The notes under the pieces are model-generated. The model was not told the origin of the DNA. It searched no databases and was given only the letters and a program-made list of their open reading frames with translations. The position numbers and the translations under genes were made by a program. Positions 43,503 to 51,955 of a DNA stretch of 64,000 bases are shown one piece after another. Position 1 is the stretch's first letter; every line of letters starts with the position of its first letter. The stretch is from Chloroflexota bacterium (GTDB lineage Bacteria; Chloroflexota; Anaerolineae; Anaerolineales; Villigracilaceae): the NCBI GenBank assembly GCA_016235445.1, contig JACRLB010000007.1, positions 124,001-188,000 of the forward strand. The letters are read 5' to 3'.

Positions 43503-43601
43503 CTACCGTACATCCAAACCCTAAAGGTCTCCATTCCCTTCGCAAATTCCTGATTGGCAAGAAAGACCTTTAGGGTTTTTTACGAGGAAAATGTACGGTA
43601 G
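43503..43601. repeat. 99-bp MITE-like element, copy B
   Basis: This is the inverted counterpart of the element at 29533. The ends are CTACCGTACA and TGTACGGTAG, the inner pair AAACCCTAAAGGTCT (43516) and AGACCTTTAGGGTTT (43564). It occupies the middle of the 279-bp gap between hpd and a lipoprotein gene. The rest of that gap shows no gene. Confidence 0.85.
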
Positions 43602-43637
43602 CAAAAAATACAAAAAAACAGCCGGAGGGAAGAAGGA

Positions 43638-44501
43638 ATGAATAAAAAGTTTTTAATTTTGGCGGGGTTTTTATTTTTTGCACTGGCCTGCGGGCTGGCA
43701 ACCCCAGCCACGCCAATACCATCACAACAGAGTGTGGAAACAATTGTGGCAGCCACGTTCAATGCGTTGACAGCAAGCGCTCCCCCAACCATGGAAGCCA
43801 CACAGGAAAACGCGCAACTTACACCTGATGGCGCTCCTGTTAACACTGCTGAAGTTTCATTCGTTATCCCGAATGGGATTGCCAACGATTCAACAGCAGT
43901 CACGAACACTGATGTTGAATATCCATACATCAATCCTTCCAACGGGGCCATGCCGCAGCATGTGAAGCTCACACTTAATCTTTACGCGTTGAACGGGACG
44001 CAGTTCGAGCCTCACATCATGATATTCCGTTCTGAGGAATACTCACAATATACTGAAAATACCGCAGGCATTATCAGCGCAATGCAATCCCTGCAATATG
44101 TGGACGGCCAGCCGCTCCAAGAAGTTTTAGGCAGTGATTTCAGCGCACAGTTCCATGCGGTTAATTTCAAAAACGGGCACGGCGTTCGCTACCTTACACA
44201 GATATTCACAAATTTCCAGACGGTGAATAACAAAGACCTGTTTTACTATTATCAGGGACTGACGGACGATGGCGAGTATTATATTCAGGCGATCCTGCCC
44301 ATCAACGCGCCCTTCCTGACAGCGGATGGCGATCCAAACGCCGCACTGCCTGCGGACGGGATTCCATTCAACCAGGATGACTTTTCAGGTTACCTTGATG
44401 CCGTTGCCCAACGGCTGAACAGCGCCGATACTTTTTCCTTCACGCCCTATCTGGAACATCTGGACGCAATGATCGAATCGATCCATGTGACTGGATTTTA
44501 A
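43638..44501 (+). CDS. lipoprotein of unknown function
   Basis: The 287-residue protein begins MNKKFLILAGFLFFALACG, a lipoprotein signal with Cys 18. A Thr/Pro/Ala neck (to about 70) is followed by a soluble beta-rich domain (QHVKLTLNLYALNGTQFEPHIMIFR, LTQIFTNFQTVNNKDLFYYYQGL, EYYIQAILPI). No catalytic motif was recognised. It sits just after the MITE-like element and is separated from the upstream dioxygenase gene; it may start a new transcript. Confidence 0.78.
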   Translation: MNKKFLILAGFLFFALACGLATPATPIPSQQSVETIVAATFNALTASAPPTMEATQENAQLTPDGAPVNTAEVSFVIPNGIANDSTAVTNTDVEYPYINPSNGAMPQHVKLTLNLYALNGTQFEPHIMIFRSEEYSQYTENTAGIISAMQSLQYVDGQPLQEVLGSDFSAQFHAVNFKNGHGVRYLTQIFTNFQTVNNKDLFYYYQGLTDDGEYYIQAILPINAPFLTADGDPNAALPADGIPFNQDDFSGYLDAVAQRLNSADTFSFTPYLEHLDAMIESIHVTGF

Positions 44502-44531
44502 TCGCCCTGGAAATCCCACGGGTTATTATCA

Positions 44532-44630
44532 ATGGAAACAAAATATAGTGAGACAGAGGAAGTAATCGCCGTGATTGCCCACAATGACCCAAACAAACAG
44601 GAAAGCGTTGTGATCTATAATCCACAATAA
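44532..44630 (+). CDS. possible 32-residue small protein
   Basis: ATG to TAA encodes a hydrophilic peptide (METKYSETEEVIAVIAHNDP...). It lies in the 142-bp gap between the lipoprotein and the GGDEF-like gene, 13 bases before the latter's start. No good Shine-Dalgarno is seen. It may be chance. Confidence 0.3.
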   Translation: METKYSETEEVIAVIAHNDPNKQESVVIYNPQ

Positions 44631-44643
44631 ACAGAGAGCCCCA

Positions 44644-45129
44644 ATGAAAAAAATGATTTCACGCGGAAAAGAATTGTACGGCAGAGAAGTATTCGATATC
44701 TTGTTCGAGTACGAAGTCTCCCGTTCCCAGCGATACCCCGCGCCGCTTGCATTACTCAAAATCGAAATGACCTCATCCATACTGGGCAAAGACCCCCGCC
44801 CCGACGCATCCGCAATCTTCGCGGCGGAAATCAACGCCCACATCCGCTCTGTGGATATCCCCACCGGCGCAGGCAACCGCCTGAATATCCTGCTCCCCAC
44901 CACAGACGCGGCCGGCGCGCGCACCGTATGCGAGAGACTGCTTGCAATCTTCACGAACAAGTTCGACGGGGAAAACAATGAAACCGTAGCCTTCTCCCTG
45001 CAAATTGGGGCAAGCGCCCATCCCGGCGGATCGTCGCTCTCCAACGAATACCTCCTCCAAAAATCGGAAGAAGCCCTATCCCAGGCAAAACTTAAAGGCC
45101 CGCACACATACGTCCTAATCTCAAAATAA
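44644..45129 (+). CDS. degenerate GGDEF-type domain protein
   Basis: The 161-residue protein follows the GGDEF/cyclase-like fold order: REVFDILFEYEVSRSQRYPAPLALLKIEM, then helix ASAIFAAEINAHIRSVD, the loop GAGNRLNILLP where GGDEF would be, and SLQIGASAHPGGSSLSNEYLLQKSEEALSQAK. The catalytic GG(D/E)EF is replaced by GAGNR, so diguanylate cyclase activity is unlikely; it may bind nucleotide or act by interaction. It lies 18 bases before hmgA. Confidence 0.7.
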   Translation: MKKMISRGKELYGREVFDILFEYEVSRSQRYPAPLALLKIEMTSSILGKDPRPDASAIFAAEINAHIRSVDIPTGAGNRLNILLPTTDAAGARTVCERLLAIFTNKFDGENNETVAFSLQIGASAHPGGSSLSNEYLLQKSEEALSQAKLKGPHTYVLISK

Positions 45130-45147
45130 TTTAGAGCAGGAGTCAAC

Positions 45148-46311
45148 ATGCCCTTTTATCACAAGCTCGGCAACCTTCCCCACAAACGCCACACCCAATT
45201 CAAAAAACCAAACGGCAAACTCTACCGCGAAGAAGTCATGGGGCTGGAAGGCTTCTCCTCCATCCAATCCATCCTCTACCACCACTTCCTCCCTCCGCGC
45301 GTTAAGATGACAGAAGACCTCGGCCCCGCCAAACCAGACTATGTAGACTTTGGCCCCATCCGCCACCGCGCCTTCAAAACCGCTCAAACTCCGCCCGGGC
45401 CTGATCCACTCACCGCACGGATTCCACTCCTCGGCAACTCCGACGTCATCCTCGGCATCTCCCACGCCAAAGACAGCATGGACTTTTTCTACCGCAACTC
45501 ACAAGCCTACGAAACCTGGTGGGTACATGAAGGCGAAGGAGTTCTCAAAAGCCAGTTCGGCAACCTGCCCTTCCGCAAAGGAGATTACATCGTCATCCCA
45601 TTTGGCGTCACCTGGCAAATGCACCTCGACGGCGAAGCGCGCTTCTTCACCATCGAAAATCCATCGCAGATCGAACCCCCCAAACGCTACCGCAACAATT
45701 ACGGTCAACTGCTCGAACACTCCCCGTATTGCGAACGCGACATCCGAGTCCCGGAAGAATTGGAAACCCACACCGAACGCGGCGAATTCGAAGTCCGCGT
45801 GAAAGTGCGCGACAGATTATCCCGCCATATTCTAGACTACCACCCCTTCGACGTGGTCGGCTGGGACGGCTATCTTTACCCGTGGATATTCAACATCGAA
45901 GATTTTGAACCCATCACAGGCCGCCTGCACATGCCGCCACCCATCCATCAAACCTTCGACGCCCACAATTTCGTGGTGTGCTCCTTCGTTCCACGCCTCT
46001 TCGACTATCACCCCGAAGGCATCCCCGCACCGTACAACCACTCCAACATCCAATCAGACGAAGTGTTGTTCTACGCCGAAGGCAACTTCATGAGCCGCAA
46101 AGGCATAGACCGCGGCGACATCAGCCTGCATCCTTTTGGCCTGCCGCATGGCCCCCAACCCGGCATGACCGAAGCCAGCATTGGCAAAGCAGAAACCCAG
46201 GAACTCGCCGTGATGGTGGATACCTTCCATCCCTTGCAAATTACCGGGCAGGCCATGGAAATGGAAAAACCCGAATACATGTCCACATGGCTGGAAGGCG
46301 ATGGGGAATAG
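45148..46311 (+). CDS. hmgA: homogentisate 1,2-dioxygenase
   Basis: The 387-residue cupin-type iron enzyme cleaves homogentisate to maleylacetoacetate. Hallmark segments are GDYIVIPFGVTWQMHL, the HPFDVVGWDGYLYPWIFNIEDFEPI block, PPIHQTFDAHNFVVCSFVPRLFDYHPEGIPAPYNHSN with the metal His/Glu ligands, and EGNFMSRKGIDRGDISLHPFGLPHGP. It is slightly shorter than mitochondrial homologues, as in bacteria. GGAG precedes the ATG. It completes the first two steps of tyrosine/phenylalanine breakdown with hpd; the later isomerase and fumarylacetoacetase are not in this window. Confidence 0.93.
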   Translation: MPFYHKLGNLPHKRHTQFKKPNGKLYREEVMGLEGFSSIQSILYHHFLPPRVKMTEDLGPAKPDYVDFGPIRHRAFKTAQTPPGPDPLTARIPLLGNSDVILGISHAKDSMDFFYRNSQAYETWWVHEGEGVLKSQFGNLPFRKGDYIVIPFGVTWQMHLDGEARFFTIENPSQIEPPKRYRNNYGQLLEHSPYCERDIRVPEELETHTERGEFEVRVKVRDRLSRHILDYHPFDVVGWDGYLYPWIFNIEDFEPITGRLHMPPPIHQTFDAHNFVVCSFVPRLFDYHPEGIPAPYNHSNIQSDEVLFYAEGNFMSRKGIDRGDISLHPFGLPHGPQPGMTEASIGKAETQELAVMVDTFHPLQITGQAMEMEKPEYMSTWLEGDGE

Positions 46312-46335
46312 CGAAAGCATCATCGGAGAAAGCGT

Positions 46336-47055
46336 ATGAAAAAAATTCATGGCCTCGCGCTTGCGGCGGGAATCATAATTTCATCCTGCAACCTGCCTGT
46401 CACAAACACGCCAAATCTACAGGTCGCCACCGCCGCCGCGCTCACCGTGCAGGCGGCGATGGTCAATTCATCACCCAGCGCGGAGCCGCTCGCAAGCCCA
46501 ACGACAAACTCAGGCAATGTGGAAACAGCAACACCCACGTATTCCAAACCAATGGTCAGCGTAGGCGATGTAACAAATTGCCGAACAGGCCCAGGCGTAA
46601 ATTATGAACGAGTGACTCAAATCCTGCCATCCGACTCGGTGGAGATCATCGGCTTCTTCCCGCCCAATTACTGGATCGTATCCACCTCCGCTGGGAACTG
46701 TTGGGTGTCTGGCGAATTCGCCACGCCTGTTGGCAGTTACGCAACCGTGCCGACCATGGCCGCGCCGCCCACGCCGCAGGGAGGCGAGCCGGAAAAGGTC
46801 AGCCTGCAAAAATGGGATGTGCAATGCAACTACGCGACGGACGAAGCCAACATCGCCATCCTCTGGACGGACAAGGATGGCGAAAGCGGATACCGCGTTT
46901 TGCGCAACGGCGAGAAGGTGGCCGAACTGCCTGAAAACAGCGCGCAGTTTATCGAAACCATTACCCTGCTTTCCGGGCAAAACGTGGGATATACCATCGT
47001 GGCCTTTAATGCCATCGGCTCGACAAGCAGTTCAACAGTCACCCTAACCTGCTGA
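46336..47055 (+). CDS. lipoprotein with SH3-like and fibronectin-like domains
   Basis: The 239-residue protein has a signal ending GIIISSC (lipobox Cys about 17). The neck contains TAAALTVQAAMVNSSPSA, then an SH3-like domain VTNCRTGPGVNYERVTQILP...GNCWVSGEF with the same Cys pair seen at 41291. The C-terminal 85 residues look like a fibronectin-III-type strand set (ANIAILWTDKDGESGYRVLRNG). It is surface located by inference. It ends at the terminator shared with typA. Confidence 0.8.
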   Translation: MKKIHGLALAAGIIISSCNLPVTNTPNLQVATAAALTVQAAMVNSSPSAEPLASPTTNSGNVETATPTYSKPMVSVGDVTNCRTGPGVNYERVTQILPSDSVEIIGFFPPNYWIVSTSAGNCWVSGEFATPVGSYATVPTMAAPPTPQGGEPEKVSLQKWDVQCNYATDEANIAILWTDKDGESGYRVLRNGEKVAELPENSAQFIETITLLSGQNVGYTIVAFNAIGSTSSSTVTLTC

Positions 47056-47066
47056 TCGATGAAAAT

Positions 47067-47098
47067 AAAAAACCTCACAATAATTGTGAGGTTTTTTT
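47067..47098. terminator. bidirectional terminator
   Basis: CCTCACAAT pairs with ATTGTGAGG, flanked by an A6 tract on one side and a T7 tract on the other. It separates the convergent lipoprotein and typA genes. Confidence 0.9.
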
Positions 47099-47111
47099 AT
47101 TGAAAAATTTA

Positions 47112-48971
47112 TTACGATTCGCCGAGTTGTTCTTTCACTTTTTTTGTTTGCTTGCCGCGTTCGTCGGTGGAAAGAAGGCGTTTGCGAATACGATAGCTTT
47201 CAGGGGTTACTTCCAGCAGTTCATCGTCAGAGAGGTATTCAATCGCTTCGTCCAGGGACATTTGTCGGGGCGGGGTGAGGCGGATTTCCATGTCGCCGCC
47301 GGATGCGCGCATATTCGTCAGGTGCTTCTTTTTACAGACGTTGATCGGGATATCCTGTCCGCGGGCATTTTCGCCAACCACCATGCCTTCATAAACGCTC
47401 ACGCCGGGCCCCACAAACAACATGCCGCGCTCTTCTGCACTCTTGAGTGAGTATGCGGTGGTCGTGCCTGCTTCCCAGGCGACAATCGAACCTCTCGGGC
47501 GTGAAGCCATTGGCCCCGCCATTTCATCGTAGCCGCGGAAGATTGTGTGCATGACGCCTTCACCGCGGGTGGATGTGAGGAACTGATAGCGGAAGCCAAG
47601 CAGGCCGCGCGTTGGGACAATGTAAACGATGCGCGTCATGCCCTGACCTGCATCATGCATCTCGGTCATTTTGCCGCGCCTGCTCCCCAGCATTTCCACC
47701 ACCACACCGACAGTTTCTGCGCTGGTCTCGATATGTACTTCTTCAAAAGGTTCAAGCACGGCGCCATCTTCGGCTTTGTGATAGATAACCTCGGGGCGTG
47801 AAACCTGGAACTCATAGCCTTCGCGGCGCATGGTTTCGATCAAAATACCCAGATGCAGTTCGCCGCGGCCAGAGACTAAAAAGTTTTCAGCCGAGTCGGT
47901 TTCTTCCACACGCAAAGACACATTGGTGCGGAGTTCTTCGAATAGACGTTCGCGCAATTTTCGTGAAGTTCCCCAGGTGCCTTCTTTGCCGGTGAACGGG
48001 GATGTGTTCACGCCAAAGGTCATGCGGACGGTTGGTTCTTCCACTTTGATGGTGGGCAACGCGACCGGGTTGGCGGGGTCTGCAAGGGTTTCGCCAATGG
48101 CGATCCCTTCCAGGCCTGCCAATGAAACAATATCACCTGCTTTAACTTCGTCTACTTCAACCTTATTAAGTCCTTTAAAAGTGTAAAGATAACGCGCAGT
48201 TTCAGGTGAATTGGTTCCGTCTAATTTCATGCGTGTCAATTTCTGGCCTACTTTGATCGTGCCTGCAAAGACACGTCCAATGGCGGTTACGCCGCGATAA
48301 TCATCGTAACCAAGGGCAGTGATGAGCATTTGTAACGGAGCATCGGGTTCCACTTTGGGAGCCGGGATATGCTTGAGGATCGTATCGAACATGGGTTGCA
48401 GATCAGGGCTGAGGTCTGCGGTGAGGCCGGCTTTCCCGGCAGTCGCCTGGGCATACACAACAGGGAAATCCGCCTGTTCTTCTGTTGCGCCAAGTTCGAT
48501 AAACAAGTCAAAGGTCTCGTTGAGCACACGCGCAGGTTCGGCGTCTTTGCGGTCGACTTTATTAATCACCACGATGGCTTTGTGCCCCATGGAGAGAGCC
48601 TTCTTTAACACAAAGCGTGTCTGCGGCATGGGGCCTTCAGCCGCGTCGACAAGCAACAATACGCCATCGACCATGTTCATCACGCGCTCGACCTCGCCGC
48701 CGAAATCGGCATGTCCGGGTGTGTCCACAATGTTGATTTTTATAGGCGCTTTGGTTTCGGGGTCAACAAGTGTGATGGCGGTGTTCTTGGCAAGAATGGT
48801 GATGCCGCGCTCGCGCTCGAGATCGTTAGAGTCCATCACGCGTTCTTCGACATGCTGGTTTTCACGGAAGGTGTGAGATTGGCCCAACAATTCATCCACG
48901 AGTGTGGTCTTGCCATGATCTACATGGGCAATGATGGCAATATTACGAAGGTCGGTTCTTTCAATTTGCAT
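47112..48971 (-). CDS. typA: ribosome-associated GTPase TypA/BipA
   Basis: The 619-residue translational GTPase has G1 AHVDHGKTT, the switch region [11 protein letters not shown]3 [11 protein letters not shown]4 NKVDR, then EF-like domains II and III and the TypA-specific C-terminal domain ([43 protein letters not shown]). BipA helps ribosome assembly and stress adaptation. The start at 48971 gives the usual [10 protein letters not shown] opening; an in-frame TTG 15 bases earlier is not favoured. Transcription is toward the terminator at 47067. Confidence 0.96.
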   Translation of the reverse strand: MQIERTDLRNIAIIAHVDHGKTTLVDELLGQSHTFRENQHVEERVMDSNDLERERGITILAKNTAITLVDPETKAPIKINIVDTPGHADFGGEVERVMNMVDGVLLLVDAAEGPMPQTRFVLKKALSMGHKAIVVINKVDRKDAEPARVLNETFDLFIELGATEEQADFPVVYAQATAGKAGLTADLSPDLQPMFDTILKHIPAPKVEPDAPLQMLITALGYDDYRGVTAIGRVFAGTIKVGQKLTRMKLDGTNSPETARYLYTFKGLNKVEVDEVKAGDIVSLAGLEGIAIGETLADPANPVALPTIKVEEPTVRMTFGVNTSPFTGKEGTWGTSRKLRERLFEELRTNVSLRVEETDSAENFLVSGRGELHLGILIETMRREGYEFQVSRPEVIYHKAEDGAVLEPFEEVHIETSAETVGVVVEMLGSRRGKMTEMHDAGQGMTRIVYIVPTRGLLGFRYQFLTSTRGEGVMHTIFRGYDEMAGPMASRPRGSIVAWEAGTTTAYSLKSAEERGMLFVGPGVSVYEGMVVGENARGQDIPINVCKKKHLTNMRASGGDMEIRLTPPRQMSLDEAIEYLSDDELLEVTPESYRIRKRLLSTDERGKQTKKVKEQLGES

Positions 48972-49042
48972 GGTTTCTTCTTTCAATAAACATTTTAATT
49001 ATTCGAGGGCAAAGAAAAATTTTCTTCACTTACACACAAAAA

Positions 49043-49064
49043 CCCCCGACGGGAAAGCCGAGGG
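49043..49064 (-). terminator. terminator after the GT2 gene
   Basis: On the minus strand CCCTCGGC-tttccc-GTCGGGGG forms an eight-pair stem (two G-T pairs) followed by TTTTTGTGTG. It lies 75 bases past the stop of the GT2 gene at 49139. Confidence 0.7.
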
Positions 49065-49138
49065 CTTGAAGTCAATGGGTCGGCGTGCGGCTCGTATATT
49101 ATCAGAGAGTGTTGGTTTTGGGTAGGGAGCGAATGACC

Positions 49139-49879
49139 CTACAATCTTGCAGACTTGCCCGCCTGCCGAAGATCGCGATAATTCCACCACACCTGCCAGA
49201 TGCGAAGCGCCGCCTCCACTTGAATCTTCAGCGACATCTTCGATTTTCCCCAGCGCCGGTCCGCAAAATGGATGGGGGATTCTCCGATCTTGAATTCCAG
49301 GCAATGGGCAAGGTATGCCATTTCCACGAGAAATACATAACCGCTTGAATGAATGCGCTCGAACGGCATTTGCCTGAGGGCATCACTGCGCCACATTCTA
49401 TACCCGGTTGTGACGTCGCGCAAAGGCAGTCCCAGAATACTGCGCGCATAAAAATTACCAAAAGCGGAAAGGCTTTTTCGCCAGGCAGGCCAACGTTGAT
49501 CCACAGAGCCGCCCTGCATATAGCGGGACCCCAGCACAACATCACAGGTTTCGAGGAGTTTGGTCATCTCCACCAGCGCAGACGGATCGTGGGAAAAATC
49601 CGCATCCATCTGAACGATGGCCTGGGCGTCGCCATCCAGAATTTTCTGAAACCCATTCAGATATGCTGAGCGCAGTCCCATCTTCCCCGGGCGGTGAAGA
49701 ACCCCAATTCGTCCAGGGTGTTTCAGCGCAAGTTCATTGGCAATCTGGCCTGTGCCGTCCGGGCTGTTATCGTCCACAATGAGGAGATACAAATCGAGAG
49801 GGAGCGAAAATAAAGCGGAGACCAGTTTGGGCAGGTTCTCCGCTTCGTTATAGGTGGGTGTAATAACTGTAATATGCAA
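49139..49879 (-). CDS. polyprenyl-phosphate mannose/glucose synthase-like GT2
   Basis: The 246-residue GT2 lacks membrane helices and starts MHITVITPTYNEAENLPKL. It continues with VDDNSPDGTG, the QMDADFSHDP metal motif, DVVLGSRYMQGGSVDQRWPAWR, the conserved DVTTGYRMWR and FADRRWGKSKMSLKIQ. These match Dpm1-type enzymes that make polyprenyl-P-mannose, the donor for GT-C enzymes and lipoglycans. It starts 7 bases after the response-regulator stop, an unusual partner for signalling genes. Confidence 0.9.
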   Translation of the reverse strand: MHITVITPTYNEAENLPKLVSALFSLPLDLYLLIVDDNSPDGTGQIANELALKHPGRIGVLHRPGKMGLRSAYLNGFQKILDGDAQAIVQMDADFSHDPSALVEMTKLLETCDVVLGSRYMQGGSVDQRWPAWRKSLSAFGNFYARSILGLPLRDVTTGYRMWRSDALRQMPFERIHSSGYVFLVEMAYLAHCLEFKIGESPIHFADRRWGKSKMSLKIQVEAALRIWQVWWNYRDLRQAGKSARL

Positions 49880-49886
49880 TCAAGAC

Positions 49887-50741
49887 CTATTTCTTGTTTC
49901 GCAACAACTCCGCTTTTATTTGATCCACCGTTGTAAATTGGGTCTTAAGCGAGGGAATTTCAACGATCTTTGCGCCTAATTTATCGGAGCGTTTTGCCAT
50001 TTGATCGCGATCTTTGATGGGATAAAAATATTCCATGGATTGATCGAGCCGTGTGTGTAATTTCTCGCCCAAAGCAACAAGGTTGGATGGGGGTAAAACA
50101 AGCACAAAGTCTGTGCCGCTTAAGTGGCCGAGAAAATCCTCAGGGCGGCTGACTTCACGCATGGTATTGACGATCATTAAACTGATCGCCCGCAGAACAT
50201 CGTCTGATGCCACAAAGCCGTAGGCTTCGCGGAAGGAATCCATGTTGTTGAGCAGGACGAACAATAAAGCCGAGCCATCCCTGCCAATGACTTCGGAGAG
50301 TTTTTCGTCCACCAGGGCGCCTTCGGGCAGGCCGGTGACGGGGTTGGTCAGGGACCCCTGGCTTACTCTTTTTAGGGCGTTACGAACGCGCAGGCGTAAT
50401 TCTTGAACATCAAAGGGCTTGGTGATGTAGTCGTCAGCGCCAATTTCGAGGCCCTGGAGCTTGTCGGAACGGTCGCGCTTTTCGGTGAGGAAAATGATGG
50501 GAATATCGGCGGTGCGGCGGTCGGCGCGCATCCGGCGGGCTACTTCGTATCCGTCAATGTCCGGCAGGCGGATATCAAGGATGACCAGGTCTGGGTGGTC
50601 TTGCAGGGAGGAGCGGACTCCATCTTCGCCCCAATTGACGGTAAACACTTCATAGCCCTGAACGCGGAAATATGCATTCAGCATTTCAGCCACGTCAAGG
50701 TCGTCTTCAACGATGAGTATTTTGGACTTGGTGTCTGTCAT
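49887..50741 (-). CDS. response regulator with degenerate GGDEF domain
   Basis: The 284-residue protein has a receiver domain at residues 7-122: ILIVEDDLDVAEML, phosphoacceptor LVILDIRLPDIDGYE, then FLTEKRD and DDYITKPF. A GGDEF-like domain follows (PVTGLPEGALVDEKLSEVIGR, LLFVLLNNMDSFREAYGF). SGTDF stands in place of GGDEF, so cyclase activity is doubtful. The start at 50741 places the first strand properly. It is in the run of roadblock, V4R, regulator and GT2 genes. No histidine kinase is in the window. Confidence 0.87.
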   Translation of the reverse strand: MTDTKSKILIVEDDLDVAEMLNAYFRVQGYEVFTVNWGEDGVRSSLQDHPDLVILDIRLPDIDGYEVARRMRADRRTADIPIIFLTEKRDRSDKLQGLEIGADDYITKPFDVQELRLRVRNALKRVSQGSLTNPVTGLPEGALVDEKLSEVIGRDGSALLFVLLNNMDSFREAYGFVASDDVLRAISLMIVNTMREVSRPEDFLGHLSGTDFVLVLPPSNLVALGEKLHTRLDQSMEYFYPIKDRDQMAKRSDKLGAKIVEIPSLKTQFTTVDQIKAELLRNKK

Positions 50742-50757
50742 GCCAGGTTCTTTTCGG

Positions 50758-51393
50758 TTATGAAATTGGTTCTTTTTGTACGATGAATTCGCAGACGCTG
50801 TCTCCGATTGCAACGCACTTGGATTCGTTTACGCGGAATTCATTGCCGCCAGATACCCATTTAAGGGCTTCCTGCAATAAACCTGTTGAAATAAAACAAA
50901 CGGGCTTATCCACGCCTGTGCGTCCCCAACAGCATGGACATTTGTGGATGGTCCAGACCCATTCGGTGTCCTTTTCTTCGACGGTTGTTTGTTGATCACT
51001 CAGCTGGGAAAATATTTTGGCGAAAGCTGGCAGGCCAATTCTCAGTTTGGATTGAAGCGGGAGAACGACGAAGGCTAAATCTGCCGCGCCGGCCAACGCT
51101 CCGAAATTCTTGAGCGCATCGGAAAAAGTCGCACGTCCGGCCCGCAAGGCAAGTCCGCGCCCGCCGCGAGGCCCGTACATTTCTTCGAGTGCGGAACCAA
51201 TGGCGGAGAGCTCGACAAAATCAAAACCTTTATCCAGGTTGTCGGGCGGGTAATTTTCAACATAATGATTCAAGCCGCCGAGGTTCAGGATGGCGTTCAA
51301 GCCATTCTTGCCCATTACCTCTTCCAGCGATTTGATGGTGATCAATCCAAATTTATTAGGGTAATACAATCCACTTTTTTGAAGGGGGGCCAT
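50758..51393 (-). CDS. V4R-domain protein
   Basis: The 211-residue protein opens PNKFGLITIKSLEEVMG. It has the V4R pattern in its C-terminal half: EWVWTIHKCPCCWGRTG, KPVCFISTGLLQEALKWVSGG and ESKCVAIGDSVCEFIV. V4R domains bind hydrophobic or small ligands, and the Cys cluster may bind metal. It lies 10 bases after the roadblock gene and 16 before the response regulator, a pairing also seen in other bacterial roadblock loci. Confidence 0.83.
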   Translation of the reverse strand: MAPLQKSGLYYPNKFGLITIKSLEEVMGKNGLNAILNLGGLNHYVENYPPDNLDKGFDFVELSAIGSALEEMYGPRGGRGLALRAGRATFSDALKNFGALAGAADLAFVVLPLQSKLRIGLPAFAKIFSQLSDQQTTVEEKDTEWVWTIHKCPCCWGRTGVDKPVCFISTGLLQEALKWVSGGNEFRVNESKCVAIGDSVCEFIVQKEPIS

Positions 51394-51403
51394 AAAAACT
51401 CCA

Positions 51404-51775
51404 CTAGATCAACTTCGCCAGATCTTCGGCGGCGCGACGCATATCAAGGAAGATCAGGCCAAGTTTGGCCTGTTCGCGTGCCAGCGCGGTGAGAACTGCC
51501 TCTTCACCAACTGACATCAAAACAACATACCCTTTCAAGCCCTTGATGTAAACCTGCTCAAGAGAGCCACGCCCCAATTCGCCTGCAATACGTTCACCTA
51601 ACGAAAGCATCGCCGCAGACATGGCAGAGACGCGATCTTCTTCCACGCCTTGCGGAAGAGCAGATGCGATGCTCAAGCCATCAACGCTAACCACCGCTGA
51701 TGCTTCGATATCTGGCGAGGATGCCTGTAATTGGCGCAGGCGGTCCACCATTTGTTGCGTACGGTTTTTAGACAA
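51404..51775 (-). CDS. roadblock/LC7 domain protein
   Basis: The 123-residue protein has the roadblock fold signature: MVDRLRQLQASSPDIEASAVVSVDGL, ISAMSAAMLSLGERI-like helix, YIKGLKGYVVLMSVGEEAVL and LDMRRAAEDLAKLI. Roadblock proteins dimerise and often bind small GTPases such as MglA. It leads the four-gene minus-strand operon with V4R, response regulator and GT2. The 180-bp gap upstream separates it from the Cache-HAMP gene. Confidence 0.88.
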   Translation of the reverse strand: MSKNRTQQMVDRLRQLQASSPDIEASAVVSVDGLSIASALPQGVEEDRVSAMSAAMLSLGERIAGELGRGSLEQVYIKGLKGYVVLMSVGEEAVLTALAREQAKLGLIFLDMRRAAEDLAKLI

Positions 51776-51955
51776 GCCAGCCCTCCTGGGGGAAATTTAA
51801 CGCTCAATTTTCACTTGAAACGTCGGTTTTTTAGATCGTGAGACTATTTTAGAACATGGCTTTCATTGTGTCAAGTTCGGTATGTAGAATGGGTTTTTGG
51901 AAAATCTTTTTAAACGCAAAGTATACGAAGTTCACAAAGGGGGAAAGGATGCAAA

